From assembly GCF_003945595.2 (NCBI RefSeq), contig NW_024104368.1, positions 434,001 through 498,000 on the forward strand: DNA of 64,000 nt, written 5' to 3'. This DNA is from Pipra filicauda. Taxonomy: Eukaryota > Chordata > Aves > Passeriformes > Pipridae. The position numbers and the translations under genes are program-made. Positions 25,601 to 40,600 of this stretch are shown in pieces (the first letter of the stretch is position 1; each line of letters opens with the position of its first letter). The notes beneath the pieces are model-generated. The model worked only from the letters and a program-made list of their open reading frames with translations, had not been told where the DNA came from and did no database searches.

Positions 25601-28600
25601 GGCAGTGTTTCAGTCACCGTGGTTCTCTTCTCTTACTCACACAGTGCCAGTGTGCCAAAGTTTTTCTGTCCTGTGGGTGTGGGTGGGTGGTGAATACAGG
25701 AGGAGCAGTTTTTTTCTGACTGTCAAACACAGTGAGTTGGTCCTGTAAATGTGGAACAATCCCATGAAGTCTGTGGGATGACTGTGATAGGAAGCAATTT
25801 GCATATGGATGGGTTTGGAAAAGAGGCAGCCAAACTGCTGCAGACTCATTTTCTCCACCTTCTCTATAATGAGGTCAGCTTTGTGCTCCCCATGGGGAAC
25901 AACTTAAGATATTTTCCCTAATTTGTGAACAGAAGAAGAGACTTCAGTAAAGGTTTATAACCTGTCAATGGAATATAAAAGTACAGACAATTACAATAGA
26001 AAAAAGAGAGGATCTGAGAAATCTGAAGGAGTGTGAGGACTGGGAGTCCCAGAAAACTAGTGAGCCAGTATAAAGATGATAAATGTAAGAAAACTGATAT
26101 GATCATAATTTAGAAAGGAATTTGGGATCCAGGTAAGAGAGGGAACTGAGGATCTGTAGGATGTATCAGAGAATGTCACTGACTATAATTCTCAGCAGAT
26201 ACGTATGAGGGTTTGAATATTTTGTGGCCAATTCACAGTTAGTTGTGGGAATAGGACCCTACAAATTCAATAACACTTTTAGGGAATAGTGGGTACCTGA
26301 AAAAACTTTGCAGCAGTGCCAAGTAAACAGAACATGTGATTCTGTGTAAATCTGTGGGTGGCTTAAGAGTGGCTACGACAAAGTGCCAAAGAGAGAAAAA
26401 TCCCCAACTGGTTTTTCATTGCTAAACCTCTTGGATCAATAGATAATTTGCTCATAGAAGATGATTGTCAGGAAAAAAAGAACTCACTGTTTCCTCGACA
26501 GCACCTTTTCCAACTCCAATTACTTGTAATTCAAAGCACCTCTATTTTACAGCTAACAGTTTGTACTTGGCAGAGGTTTGTTTCTGCTTGAACACACAGT
26601 AAGTGTTGCTCTACCTTGGTACAGCTGGACGAGTCTTGAGCTGATCCCAGTCAAAAGCCATGGACTTTCGAAACACTGTGACCTTTCACAAAGGCAAACT
26701 ACACACACAAAATTGGACTTATTTTTCATTTAATTAAGTCTAATATTTTTCAACCTCCAGGATTATCAGGAGAGAACAGCTTGCATTTGCCTGATTTCTT
26801 GCCATGTTTTTATATTGTTTGTGCCTTTGCTTGGGCCACATACACTTTTGGCTTTTTATTACTGCCCAGTGAGAGCATGAAGTCAACAGATAAGGGAAGG
26901 GGAGACCTCTGAAACTGCCCAGCTGGCTGATTTGGATTCCTCAGATGCTGCTTCTAATAATGCAAACCGTGCTGCAACAATTTCTCTTGGTCTCAGCAAC
27001 AAAAGCCACTAGCTCGTGATGAACCATGTCAGTAGGTCCATTTTTCGGGTGCCAAAGGGAATTAGGGAGCTACTAGAAAAATTAATTTTGAGGGGTGAAT
27101 GTTTTAGTTGCCATTGAGCACAGCAGGCTGAAAGAACGTATGCCTAAGTGTTTATAGGAATACCCTTGAGTTTTTACCACTTCCAGTGCAAAAAGAAGGT
27201 AGAGGGAATTCACAAAGCATAAACAGAACAAGCTGTTTCTTTCAGTTATGCACAACCTTATGCTTAAACCCTTCCTGCGACTTAAGGAACAAAGAACTAC
27301 TTGATGTATTCCGCTGATAAGTGTAGATGCTTTCCTGATTGTATTCAGAGTAACTAAGGAGGTTGACATTTTGTCAATCTATGCAAATTTTAGCAGTTCT
27401 AGTCCTTCTAGAATGTGTAAGTCTGGCAAAATTATTTTATATGGGGAATTTTGACCAACCCCATACAGAGTGTAAGGAGACCACAAAGAGGAGAGTGAAC
27501 CATAGAGTGAAGCAGTGTTCAAGAGAGTGAACCAGAGACTGAACTAGTGTTTGAGAGGCCCTTTTGTCATTCTTTGTCCACCTTTGTCTGATGCCCTTGA
27601 CAAGTCACTGAATTTCTCCGTATTTCATTTCCCAGATCTGTGGCAAGAAAATAACAGTATTTTTCTCTTTCCAAAGTGCTTTGAGGCTTCTGGATGAAAA
27701 GCACTCTGAAGAACTAGATGAGGTTATTTATAATAACCAGGTGTTAAAAAGTACTATTTCATTTATGTATCTAAATAGCAGATGATAAATATACATTTTA
27801 AAATGATGCACATTATATGGTAGATTTCAAAATGCTGTCAAAGCCCTGTAAAGGTTTGGCAGCACATCTGAACTCACATTGGTGTTTGGTTACAAACAGA
27901 ACTTGAGTGTTTTGCTGAATATTCATAAGTACAAACATATACAACACGTATACATATCTGTACATAAGAACAACATTCATTATTTTGCAGTAATTTTCCA
28001 TTTTGAGTAAGAAACATGAAATGGCTTGTGGTCTCAGGGAAGAATTTTGACCATAGTATGAAGTGGTCTGATGCCAAGGTTTCAGACAGCTCAGTCTTAA
28101 GAAAAGAGACAGGAGGAAGCTGGGATTTCACCTCCCTTTTTCCACAGAGCAAGCATAGGTCTGACTCAGGGACAAACAGGGTCCATCACTGTTCACTCCC
28201 CAGCTGTCCTGAGTCAGCTGCAATTTGCCTATAAAATCCTACAGCAAATCCATCCCTATTTCTGGTATTTGCAGTAAATATTGAGCTGCAGCCTGAAATA
28301 CTCATAGACACCAAGTCACTGCAGAGTCTGCCCAGACAAGGGAAGTTTCAGGTGCCCCTGCATGCACTATTTAAGTTTTGCAGAATGGATTACATGAGAA
28401 CGGGAACAAAAAGTCATTGAATATTCAAGCAGCCCTTAAGAATTGTATTATCTGAGACAAAATTGCTGTTGCCATGGATTTTTACAAACATGAAAATATG
28501 AAACTTTTACAAAGGTGAAGATTTAGAGATGGCGCTAAAATTATGCCATTATCATCCCCAGGTAACAGTATGGCCTTTAATGAGGTAACAAAGCCTATGA

Positions 28601-31600
28601 AGCAGAAATTAGTCTAGAAATTAATAACATTTCTTAATGATCATTAGCTCAACAGTACTCAGGGCTGGGATTGTAAAAGGAGTCTAAGGTAGTTAGATGT
28701 TAAGTTTAATGTGATCTGGGGACTTGGGCGGATTCAACTGCCTGATCTCTTGGGTTTCTCAGAAGCTGCGCTCTGTACACTCATACATAGTAATGGTCTG
28801 TTTTTTTGATATCAGTAGATTCTCCTCTTTGTGCTGTATGTACTGCCTCAGTCTGACCTTGGCTCAGACCTGCATCTAGTGCCTTTGTCTCATATTTATC
28901 AGAGAAACTAAGCCCTGTCCATTAGATAATTTATAAACTACAGCTGCTTTTCCATCAGAGTTACCCAGGACACGTTTGAGCTGTTTTGTATCTCTTGCTG
29001 TGCTGAGAGCTACAGACAGTGACCCAAAGTCATTGTCTTGGTTGAGGGTATTATCCTCATCCCGCACTCTCTGCTTCCCTGCTTGAACCCAGACATCCCA
29101 TGGACAGCGGAAAACATCACAACCAGTACCAATGAACTAGGAAACTGCCCCTACATGGCATGGAAAGAGCTGCAGGAAGGGATCAGTGTGGAAGAGGCTG
29201 TTCGGCCTTTCCTCAGCTCTGCTGCTTGTCATAAATGAGATAATGTGAGACTATGCCAAGAGGCAATAAGATAGGGTGTGTTGTGTGATATTACAGAAAG
29301 GGCATGTCATAAACATTACAGAGAGGAATTAGCTGATGCCCTCGTGAAGATACAAATATGTGGGCTGTTCATTTATGAAGATTCTGTTGGAATTTTTTCA
29401 GATTCCCTTCTCTCCATTGCCTCTGTTTATAGCTTCCTTTTGTCCTTTTCTGCCTTTTTGCAACCAATACACACGGTACTATTAACCAAATCAAAATCCT
29501 TTCAATTCCCTTCAGTAGACCTGTTGGGGTAATGTCAGCTACCCCTACCAGCCAAAAAATCACCTCACCTTCCCTCAAATAACTTTGAAAAACTCTTTTC
29601 ACCTCTGCTCCATTCGTGCCTCCCTAGATAAACTCTCTGCCCTATATGGTCTGGGATTTTAATTCTTGACCTGGCTGTAACTCGGTTCAGCAAGATGTTA
29701 CTGGCATGATCAGCTGAACAGAGATAAAAGAAGCAGGTACAATCTAGCTCATGTAAGATGAGATGCCTTGCTGGTTTGCAGATTAGCTATTGTGTATTGT
29801 TTTACCATTTTACCATTTGTCCCATCTTCTGTTCAACGATGGAAAATCCTATCTTTGCTCTCTTTGGGCACGTTTCAGATCTCAGTTTTGTTGTTTATGT
29901 AGTAGATATTTCCAGTTTATGTGTTACTGACTCAGATCCCCGTGGACCTGATTGATAATTGAGAAAGTTAAAGAACCTTGAGTTTATCACCCTGTATGGA
30001 GCTCATGCTTGTGAGAGTTTTGACTCAAGAATACTTTGATTCAAGAACACTTTCTCTATGCTACTGAGAATGAGAGGTATATAGAGTATATAATGCCAGA
30101 CAGTGGAGAGGGGAGAAGGAAGGGAAGAGAACTGGACACTCTGCATGCTATGAAATAAACTGTGCAGATGTGGAAAAAAGATCCTCTTTTCTCTCTTCGG
30201 AGAGTTAATGATAAGCCCAAAAGTTAAATTCTATTGACCTATGCTCACTGTTACAGAAACATAATGCTCCTCCAGGAAAAGATCTTTGTGTTTATTATGG
30301 ACTACCATATTTGGTTGCACCAAATACATCAAAATAATCTAGGTAGGACCACAAGATGGTAAAGAAAAAGTATTTTTTTTTAATGTTTCTACAGAATAAA
30401 ACTGCTCTATGCTTTAAATGATCACTTTTTTAAATGAAGTGGTATTTCTTTTGCTCAGAAACAACAACCTACAGTGTTATTATTTTCATGCTTTAGTTTA
30501 AAATGTGATTATTATTTTTGCAGGACATGTCAGCAGGAATTAGTAATTTTGAACACCTATAAAAGTGATAGGTTGAACTGATCCTTGACACAACAAATAA
30601 CTCCCCAATTAGTCATCTGTAGGATGAGTCTGAAGATATTAGATAGGCTTAATTGAATACACTCATTGAGAATCAATAGTTCAAAAAATGGTGCTTGCCC
30701 TTGATTGCCAATGGGTTGAAATTATTGTAATGTTGTGTTAATTTAAGACTGCTTTCCCTTTCACTTGCTTGAACTCATGGGAATTTTTAGCAGAGTTTCT
30801 CTGCTGGCTTTCTGGAACTCATTTTTCATTTCTGATGAATTTAAAATCAGTGGGCCAGAGAACTAGAGCAGTGGTTGCAGCATGGGAGATGCAACAGAAG
30901 GAAACAGTGTGAAACTCAAGCAAAATAAAATAAAATACAACAAAAGCCACTACAAAAAATTGAACCTCATCCTCTAAAACAGAATGTTACCGATCTTAAC
31001 TATGTTCCAGCAGTGTGGCACAGTTATGACAAAGGCAAATATAGTCCTGCCTGCCAGACAGTACCTACTCTGATTGCCAATCTCATGGCTGACCCTGGAC
31101 CACCTTCCTCCACCTTGTTGATTAACACTTTGTGTCAGATGTGATCGACACACAGACAAGACTGAACCCTGTCCCCAGCCATAACAGGTGTCTCTGTGAA
31201 GCACCTTGAGCATGCTGGTGCTGCTCACCTCCACAAACCCCAACTCAAGAGCTGCTTCTCTGAATTCCTCTGATGAGACACCCTGCATTTCCCCCTCCTA
31301 CAACAAACCTCATCACAGGGATTCAGGTATTATGTGCTTGGTCGCTTTGGCTGTTAAATAGAGACTGGATTTTGAAAGTTTCTTTCTTTCAGCATCTGAA
31401 ATCAGTCAAGGGGCAAGGGGGGAACACTTGGTGCAGTGACAAATAAGCACAACTTGGTGCTAAGTCCTGCCAAACTCTTCCTGGCAGCTTTGTAATATGC
31501 TTGTGCCAAACAGATGATAAAAGCTGGCAGTTACGGATGTATTTTGTGGTGCAACTCATGGATGACAGAAAAAGCTACGCTGAAGAAAGCAGCTCATTCC

Positions 31601-34600
31601 AAGCTTTTACACTGACCTGCCCAGGTCATATTTTCTGCACCTCTGTCCTCTATACCACCACTGTTTATATTTAGTGTATCAAATTTTAAAAGTGGAGGCC
31701 ATCTCTTACAGGGTTTGCAGAGTGCCTAACACCGTGGGCTCACAGTTAGGAACAGACCTATACAACTGCTATTAGGACAAAACACTAATAAGCCCTTAAT
31801 TGTGGAGTATTCCACAACAATATGCTCTTAGACTCTCCTAGATTAAATGTTTTTACACACACACCTGCTCTGGGGATCATGCAGAGTCTAAATGGAGCAC
31901 AGAAGTCATGATGTCACATGGAACAAAAGAAAATATTGGTAGAGAACACTTCAATCTGTTCCTTTTGGAGACAGTCCTGCTATGAAAGGCTAAAATTTCA
32001 AAAAGTTTCCCCCTATAACAGAAGAAAAGAAATAGTACTGGGGGTCCCAAATGAAGGGAACCTAATTGCAGGATGTTTCTGCAGGAAAACCTTTCTTCTC
32101 CAATGCTCTTCTGAAGAGCAATTAGAAGAACAGCCTCCTGGGGGGCCAAATACTAATTTTGAGACAGGTAGTCTAAATGCAGTGTTGCTTCCTTAAGCCA
32201 CAGGTATTTATTCATTACAATTCCGTAGCAGTGTGAATAGCCACTTTAAAGCCAAATGGCCAATTAATTATAAATCTGTACCCCTTAAGCAATACTATGC
32301 ACTTGAGTTATGATTTGCCAGTGCTTGTAAACGTGCAGGACTATACCGCTTCCATTTTATTCTGAGATTAATTCCAGTGGGGACAGATGATCAAATCCTG
32401 ACCTCACATCACTCTAACCTTGTTTTACTTCCTCCAGCTGTTTGTGGCCTAAGAGTGTTCCCCAACAAAACACAATACAGACTGTACCAAACCAAAGCCA
32501 GGACTTAAAACTGAAGGAGGCTCATGGAAGCTCTATGACTCCGCCTTCTCTTCCTGCCCCTTCTCTCAGCTCTCGGTGTCTAGCAAGGGTGACAGTGGGA
32601 AGATGAAATGAATTTTTCCTGCTTTACTTTCATCACAACAGGGTAATTTACTTGTATATAAGTCTGCTCAGGCGGAGTACCACTCAGTCACTGAACAAAA
32701 GCTCAAAGCACCATGCACCAGGCAGGCTGGTCCTGCTCTTCCACCCAACACCAAATTTCGACCAATGATCCCTCCCTTCCAGATGACTCTGCTAGCAAGC
32801 AGGAGTTGAGGCTATGTTTGTTTCTGTCATGCTTGGTTGCCTTTTAACTGACTTAGCACTTAATTGCAAAAAACTCTGGCAGAAAGCAAGCCGCCTTCAG
32901 CTTTTGGACCTCGGTTTTCAGTGCTATTTTGATTCCAAATGGGCTTTTGATGTCACAGCCAAAAATATAAAGAGGAGATAAATATGGTTTTGACCACCTT
33001 CCATGAAGCATTCCTGACTGGGTTAATTTTCTACACAGAAACCTCTCTCACACTTCCTAGATGGATTTTACTCCTTTGCTAAAGAGATAGCAGAAAAAAC
33101 CTCAATGTGTCATTTAAGTCCTCAAAATGAAGCCAAAATGCCATTTGAAGGATGAATAGGGTTGTGGATAGGGGTATTCTTTTTCTCATACCTTTACTGG
33201 TACAATTTTCTACTCTGATACAGTTATTTTATTTTTCATTTCTAGTTTTTTCTAACAGAATACACTGGACCTCTTCTAATATATCTGCTCTTTTATATTC
33301 GCCTCTCAACTATTTATGATCAAGTGGAAAGTAGGAAGAACTTCCGCCACCCGGTGGTTCAGTAAGTGACACTTGTGTGAACAACTTTCCTGAAGCATGA
33401 GGAGCCAGAGGGATGGAGACTGCACTTCCAGAGTGGAGGAGGTTACACAGAGTATGGGGCTTCATGCCTGGTTTAAGATTCAATTCTTACCAGGGACAGT
33501 TTGGCATTTTAGCAGAACTCATAAGCCTGACCAAAAACGGGATCCCAGTTGCAATGGTCACCATGGGAGATGCAGTATTTCCTCCAAATAGTTTGCACTC
33601 TAGACACAAAGCCTGAACAGAAGGTGAAATAATAAAAACAGTGGGTAGTAAACCAAAGTCAAGCTTGACAGAGAAGAGAGGACAAGACTTCAGGTGTCCC
33701 ACTCCCAGTCTATTTATAGCACATTCCTGCTTATGAGATGAGTAGCATCAGCATCCAGCACAGAGGATAACTACCCCCACACCAGCGCTCACCTAGGCAG
33801 AAGAAGGAGGAAATTCAGCAGGTGTGCATGTCACGAGTCAGGTCAAGAAATTCTAAAGGGGCATCTCCACAGGATGGTGGTATAATGCACCAGGAAGGCT
33901 GGGAACTTTCACACTTAAGGAACTTCCCTTCAGTGCAATTGGCCCCATTCTGGGTGGTTAGTGCCTGTCAGAAGGGTAAAATGTGACCAAGGAAAGCCTG
34001 TCATCTGTGTAAGTTGGACTACTTGTTGGAGGGCACACAGGGAACTAGAAAGCTCAAAGGACTGTACAGCTCTCCCACAGCACTTTTTCCACACTATGAT
34101 TGCAGAATCAAGGAAACTAGTATACAGCAGAGAAACATAGTGAGTAATAATACCTTTTGCAGATGGAGGAATAGACACTTGGAGAGACATTAAGGGGGTT
34201 AGTGGAGCTGGGAATTAGAACAGAGAATTGAATTCAAATCCAGAGCTGCAAGATGTTTGTCTTCCTTCTCTTGCTCATATGCTTAAAGGGAGAGCACGGA
34301 AGAACCAGAAACACCTTTACCTTCTTTTATGTGGGCAAGGAGTGTACAGAATCCTTCCAGTGACCACTCCTTAATGGGTTCATCTGAGGTCCCCATCCTA
34401 AGCCAAATTCATTTTAAAATTCCCAGCAAAGCTGAAAGTTTGCTCCAGGCTTTGGATAAGTCATTAATTGTTTGAAAATTTTTTAGCTCAACTCTCTCTG
34501 GTTTAATCACTTTGAAATTGTTTAATCTTTGACTCTGGCTTCCATACAAGATGCATAATAAAAGTATTTGAGATTTTACATGCTGAAAACCACTTTTCAT

Positions 34601-37600
34601 TTATGTCTTATAATTGGTTTGCAGAAAGATGGGCTATGGTAGTGTGGTAAATGTAACCAAGATAAAATGCCATCAGGAATCACTCTTGACATTTGTTTCA
34701 GAAACTCAATCACTATGAGCTGCAACTCATTCTCGGAAGCAAATCAGCAATGCCTGTTATTGTTTCATAATCGTCCTCAAAAGAGAATCAGTATAATAAT
34801 TTCTACCACAATTACCTCATTTCTTTATAACAGGCAACGAAAAAGCCATCAGAATGGATTAACTTTGCAAAAAAATCCCATTTTGCGTCCACAAGGAAAT
34901 GAAATACAAACTACCTCCATGCAGCTACTTGAGTAGGCAAAGGACAAGGAAACCATTCAGAAGATATTCAAAATGTTTTTAAATGTCAGACACATCCTAC
35001 AGGAGCATTAAGGTGGCCTTAAAACATGGGAGACTTCTTTTTGAAAAGCATGTCAGACTCCTGGTTGTATACACAGCTGTCCTGTCTAAATGTCTTTTAG
35101 GGCTATGTATCACATTCAGAGCTCGAGGAGCTCTTTCTAATTCAAGGCTAGTAAAAAATAAGTTGCTTCCCTGCAAAATGCAAGCAACTTTGTATAACAT
35201 TGAAAATGATTCCATTAATCTTTGGTTCCAGATGCTTCAATTAACACAATAACTTAAATCCCACTATTTCAATGTGACTGCAGTTTTGGAATATTAGTTC
35301 TTATTCCTTTCATGACATTAACTGTGAAGTAATAAAAAGTAATCTTTCACTTACCTCAATTTCCTTTCTTTTTTTTTACTTCCAGCTTGGCCTGCTTCTG
35401 TCACTGTTTACACTACATCAGACATCTTCTGGAGACATTATTTGTTCACAAGTTTTCAGAAGGGCACACTCCTCTGAAAAATATGATAAAGGTACCAATA
35501 TGTTTATCATTTTGTGTAAGAGAATATTCTCATATCAAAGAGTCCTTGGAAGGAGATAGGGAAATAAAAATTTATTTTGTAGTTCCAAGAACCATGTTTA
35601 GTCTAAATACAGACACAGGAAAATTTCAGGGCCATGTCCCCAAGGACATGAATTAAAATTGATGTCCATTTTAGTTCCTGCATGTCAATGTCCACTTTGA
35701 CTCATCCACCCAAGGGGCTGATTGTCATGTCCAGGATATTTTTGAGACTGAATCCTATTTTACTATGAGAGCTGCTGCTGCAACATCTAGCAATGTTGAT
35801 AGAAATCATGCACTACTACCTCTGTGCAACATAAATACAGAGAGAGAGCCAGGCCTCGCATTAGGAAGCAAAAATCAAATTACAAGTAGAAAAAAAAATT
35901 CTCCTTCTATAGATGGAGGCCTCAGGCAGGACAATACTGAGCTGGCCTAGTCTTCTGTCTCCCAAAGCCTCCCGAATGTCCACTGTGTGTCATTACTCAT
36001 ACGCTTTCCTTTCTTTTATTTCACACACTCTATCTCGGTCACTTTGTATCACGCCCCCACCCCAATTCAATGTGACTTAAAGACATTCCTTTTAAATGTT
36101 TTGAAAACATTTAGGGTTTTAGTAAAGGAAATAAACATATGGTCATGATAAGGGGCTTGACTCAATTCCAGTCAGAAAGGAGCTAATGAGATGCACATAT
36201 AGAGATGTATAAGCTAAATAAACCAAATGGCTTTGAAACCAGAGTGACTCATGTATGTGAGAGTTAAAGACCCAGAGTTACTGTTATCCCATTGTGTACC
36301 ACAGTGACATTGCATAAAAAGATTAAAAAGAGACAGCCTGACTTGCAGCCCTATTTATGGCATGGAACTGCACCCAGTCCTAGCACACTGTTCTTCTTCA
36401 ACAGCTACTGAGCATGGGATCCTTAACTTAGACACACAGAAAAGTTTTATCCAGTCTCCGGGGTGGTTTTGATTGTTTGGTTGGTGGATTTTGGTTTACT
36501 CTTGCAGAAAGGATGGGAGCAGTGACTCCTACACAGATCAAGAACATAATCACATTATCTCTGCTTGGGCTTTACTAAGCCCATGGCTTCAATCACCAAG
36601 CAAAGGCAGTTGGGGTGCTGTTTTTCAGCAAGATGATAAAATGGGGTGCAATTTATGGGAGTAGATGTAGTGTGTAGGCCAAATATGTTTATAGGAAGGA
36701 TGTTCCTTATTTTTTTGACAGGGTTAAACCAGGCTTATTCACTTTTAATCCTTATTGTTTTGTCTGGTTTAACATTCTGTTTGTCTAGCTCTATCTTGCT
36801 TGGAAATGCTGAATTTAAGGTACAGTAACAGCTCAGCTGTGTTAACCATCCCCAGACCTTTAATAGTACAACTTAGAGAAATGTGCTCTTCAGCAGTAGA
36901 ATCAAAGAATAAGAAAACAAACCCCAATTCCCACAACAGACATAAAACACATTTAACACAATAATAATAATAAAAAAAACCTATGTTGTGTCCTTTTTTT
37001 CCTTTTCCCCTAGCTTCACAGCATATTAAAAAAGACATTTATTCTGAGACTCACAAAGCCACTGCAAAGTCTTTCAATGGTCATCTGGGTTTTGCACTTA
37101 CTGGAATTTATGTTTATAAAGTTCCAGTTTGTACTTGCTTATTGCCCTTTCAAAAAGATTATCTTGTTTTGTCTGTTCCAGGGCTGTGCCTTTTACTGGG
37201 GATTCACATCCTGGATCGCCTACTACATCAACCACCCACGGTATACTCCACCATGTATGTATGAGTAGAACACAAATCTGACCTTGGTTTTAAAAAGTTT
37301 TTGGCATGTAACCTCAAGTCCTCCAAAATGAATAGATGGTCCCACATGAGATCATATGACTAATCTAGCAGAAAATAGCCTTTACACCCTGTCAGAAGGA
37401 AGATTCTTATGTTGGAGGTACCTCTGCTTGTGCCACCAAATGTATGTGCCTGTTCAATAATGGGCAATCACTTTCCAGTCTTATCAACTGGAAACATCGG
37501 CCAAGTGGAGGAAACATTGGCCAAGTGGAAAAAACACAGAAATTTTGCTCCTCTTCACAACATTTGTATTAAGAATACAGGAGAAAACTAGAACTGTCTG

Positions 37601-40600
37601 CATTTTCTTGGAGGAGATATTTATTTGCTAAAGATACATCCTTTTCATGAAAATTAGGATTTTCTTTTTCTTTTTTTTTTTTTTTTTTTTTTTTTTGTTG
37701 TTGTTGTTGTTGTGAGAAAACAGTAAAAATCCATCCCATACTGCTGATAACCAAAAGATCCTATCTTTTGAACTTTCAGGTTTCATTCATCATTTTGTTT
37801 CCTCTAATCATATTTGATTGTTGCACTGCTGTATCTTCATGACTTTTTTTTACTCTTTGAGCCTTTGCTTCTTTTGAGCATTATTGGCTTCAGTTTTATT
37901 TTTTGCTGTTTTACTTCCCTCGCTACACCATAGTCTTTCTTTTCCTTTGTATATTAGATTTATCTATGAGCTTTGGGAACAAAGCAGTTGCTTTGTCATT
38001 TTTATTTACACTCAGGTAAATTGCTAAGTTTTCTCAATAAAAAAATTCTTGTACATGACGCTTTTCTTTCAAAACAGCACAGAAGTTCTGTTTCAAAACT
38101 ATGTGATTCATTGAAAGACAGTTGAATTTGCTGTGGCTTTAACAACAAAGCTGCAGACAATATAGAAAACTCCCTAGACACAGTTTTTAGCGGTCTGGGC
38201 TATCAAATCAGTAGGTTCAGCTTCTTTATTGAGGAAATCATTTGTTCAAGATACAGAAGATAAAGCTTTTAGAAGAAATATTTCCAATTGCTTACCACTG
38301 CCTTAAAATGACAGTTATAGGTATTTGGGTCTAATGATGGAGATCGCCAGCCCTCTGACATGGTTAGTGGAATCAGTAAAACACTGATGGTTTATTTTGG
38401 ATGCAGGAACAGGTAACCTCCACAGCCCTTTCCAGCAATCACTGGTCTGGAGTCCAGCAAGGAAAGGCAGGATAGTTGCAGAATTTACCACAGGAGTGGT
38501 AAGTTAAGCCAGGCTGACAAAGGGCCTATGAAGAACATCTGCTTAGCAGCTACATGCTCAGAAGTTGACATGTGCTGGTGGTTCCAAGGAGGCCTTTTAG
38601 CACGTGCCCTTGGCGTCACTGAGGAGTCATGTGCCAGCCAGAAAAAAAGGGTTCTCAAAAGTAAATGCTTGATGAGACTTGGTCAGGGAGATGAGGTATA
38701 TACATATGGTTTGTGTCCATCATCTGTGAGCAAGGTTTACTTGAGAACTGCAAACCTTTGGAGATGAACATGGTAGAGCCCTACACTGGTCTGGGGACAA
38801 GAGCAAAGAGGAGAAGGCAGGCAAATGACAGGTAAAATTTACAAAGGCTAAATATATTTCTTGCATGGTGAGACTGAAGCATATTGTAGCTATGTAGTAA
38901 AGCCTCACTATTGACTCACTACTTAAAAAAAAAAAAAAGGTAGTAGATGATGTAGGGATAGGTACAATTTTGGAAGAATTTGTGACAGAAAGCTAGAACT
39001 CGATTTCGCTTAGGAAGACTGTAAAATGCCTTCTCAAACAGGTTAGATGGTTTTTGCTTCCTTCCTTCTGCATTTCAGAGGAAGTTGCAGGGAGAGGCTG
39101 TGAGCAAGCTATCTATCTCCCTTGTATGCTGAGTGATAACAAGTTTGCAGACATGTACAAGGCCTCCTCTGGCCACAGAGGGTGGGGAAGGAGAGAGAAA
39201 AGATACAAAAAGCATTGGAGAAGGCAGGGCATTGCCTTTTTTCCCCTGGGTGCCAGGTATGTGCAGCATCATTAAAAAGTGGTACTTGCATTTGAAATAA
39301 ATCTTTTTTTTTTTTTAACAATACCACTGCCTTGGCATTCTTGGGAAAAATAACTGCGTATGTTGTACCTTACAGATAGCTTATGTATTGGGTTCTCTGC
39401 TCATGGGGATAGAAAGGCCTATGGATAAGGCTGTGATTCTTGGCCTGGTTCTGCCACTGACCTTTATTTCTCTTTACTCTTTTTGCCTTTTCAATTTACC
39501 ACCACCAGCTGCTTTGATAAAACAATTGGATAGATGAAGATGGCAAATAAGTAAAAAACATTAGGTGAAACCTGACTTGAGATCAGTGGTGAAGAGACTG
39601 GCATTTCTAGAGTGCTGTTACTATTTGTATTGTCTTCATATTGTGTGATAATATCCAATCTTTCTGCTGAGCCTGTCAGGAAAGAAGTATTTCTGCTCCT
39701 CAGCACTAGATTAATTTCACCCATAGCAAACCATGTGCATACCGTAAAATGCAATTTATCATTTCATTCTGTTTTCTAGCATTTGGCCACAGACAAGTTT
39801 CTTATGCTGCCCTTGCTTTTCTGGTACGTACAAAAATGAAGTTTTATTAATGACTGTGGAAAAGGAGTAAATCACAATTTAGTAATATGCAGTAATACTG
39901 TTATGCATTTGTGTATATACATATATGTATATATGACCATGCCCACAGCCCTGTTCCTTTGATGGGATTTAGGTTTCACAGGTTTCTCAGTCAGGAGGTC
40001 TTCTGCTACTACTTATGTATACAGAGGTTAATGTGAAGTACTGTATCGGAGAGCCATGAGGACATCAGCAGCATTATTACTACTGATAATTGTGTTAAAA
40101 CACAATTATTTAGGCAGATTGAAACTTATGGTTTTGAAAACATTGAAGAATTACATCCTAAACAGGCTTTGCAATAGTTCAGCGTACCCTGAATAACTTC
40201 ACCTCAACAGCTAAACAATAAAAAACAATAAAAACAAACTCTGCCAAAGTGGCTTAAGCCAAGGGAAAGTGCAGCTGACGAAGGACGGCTGAGACTGATG
40301 TTTGAATGAACGTAATTGCACAGTGAGACAGAAGCTTAGTCACTTCTCACATGGAAATGTAAATTCTTCCTGTCCTCTGAGGGCATTTTACTTGGAACTG
40401 CTGGGTGATGACTTACCCAAGCAAGCATGGGTTAGTATCCAAAACAGTCAGCTTCTTTGAAAGTCAGATACAGATCAGTTTCCAGAAGTAAAACAGGAAG
40501 ATGGGACATTAACAAGTCTAGGCTCTTTCAGGCAAACACTACTCAGAAAAGCATTCAAAAACTCCTTTAGCAATATTGAAATGCTTTTGTAAATTGGGAC

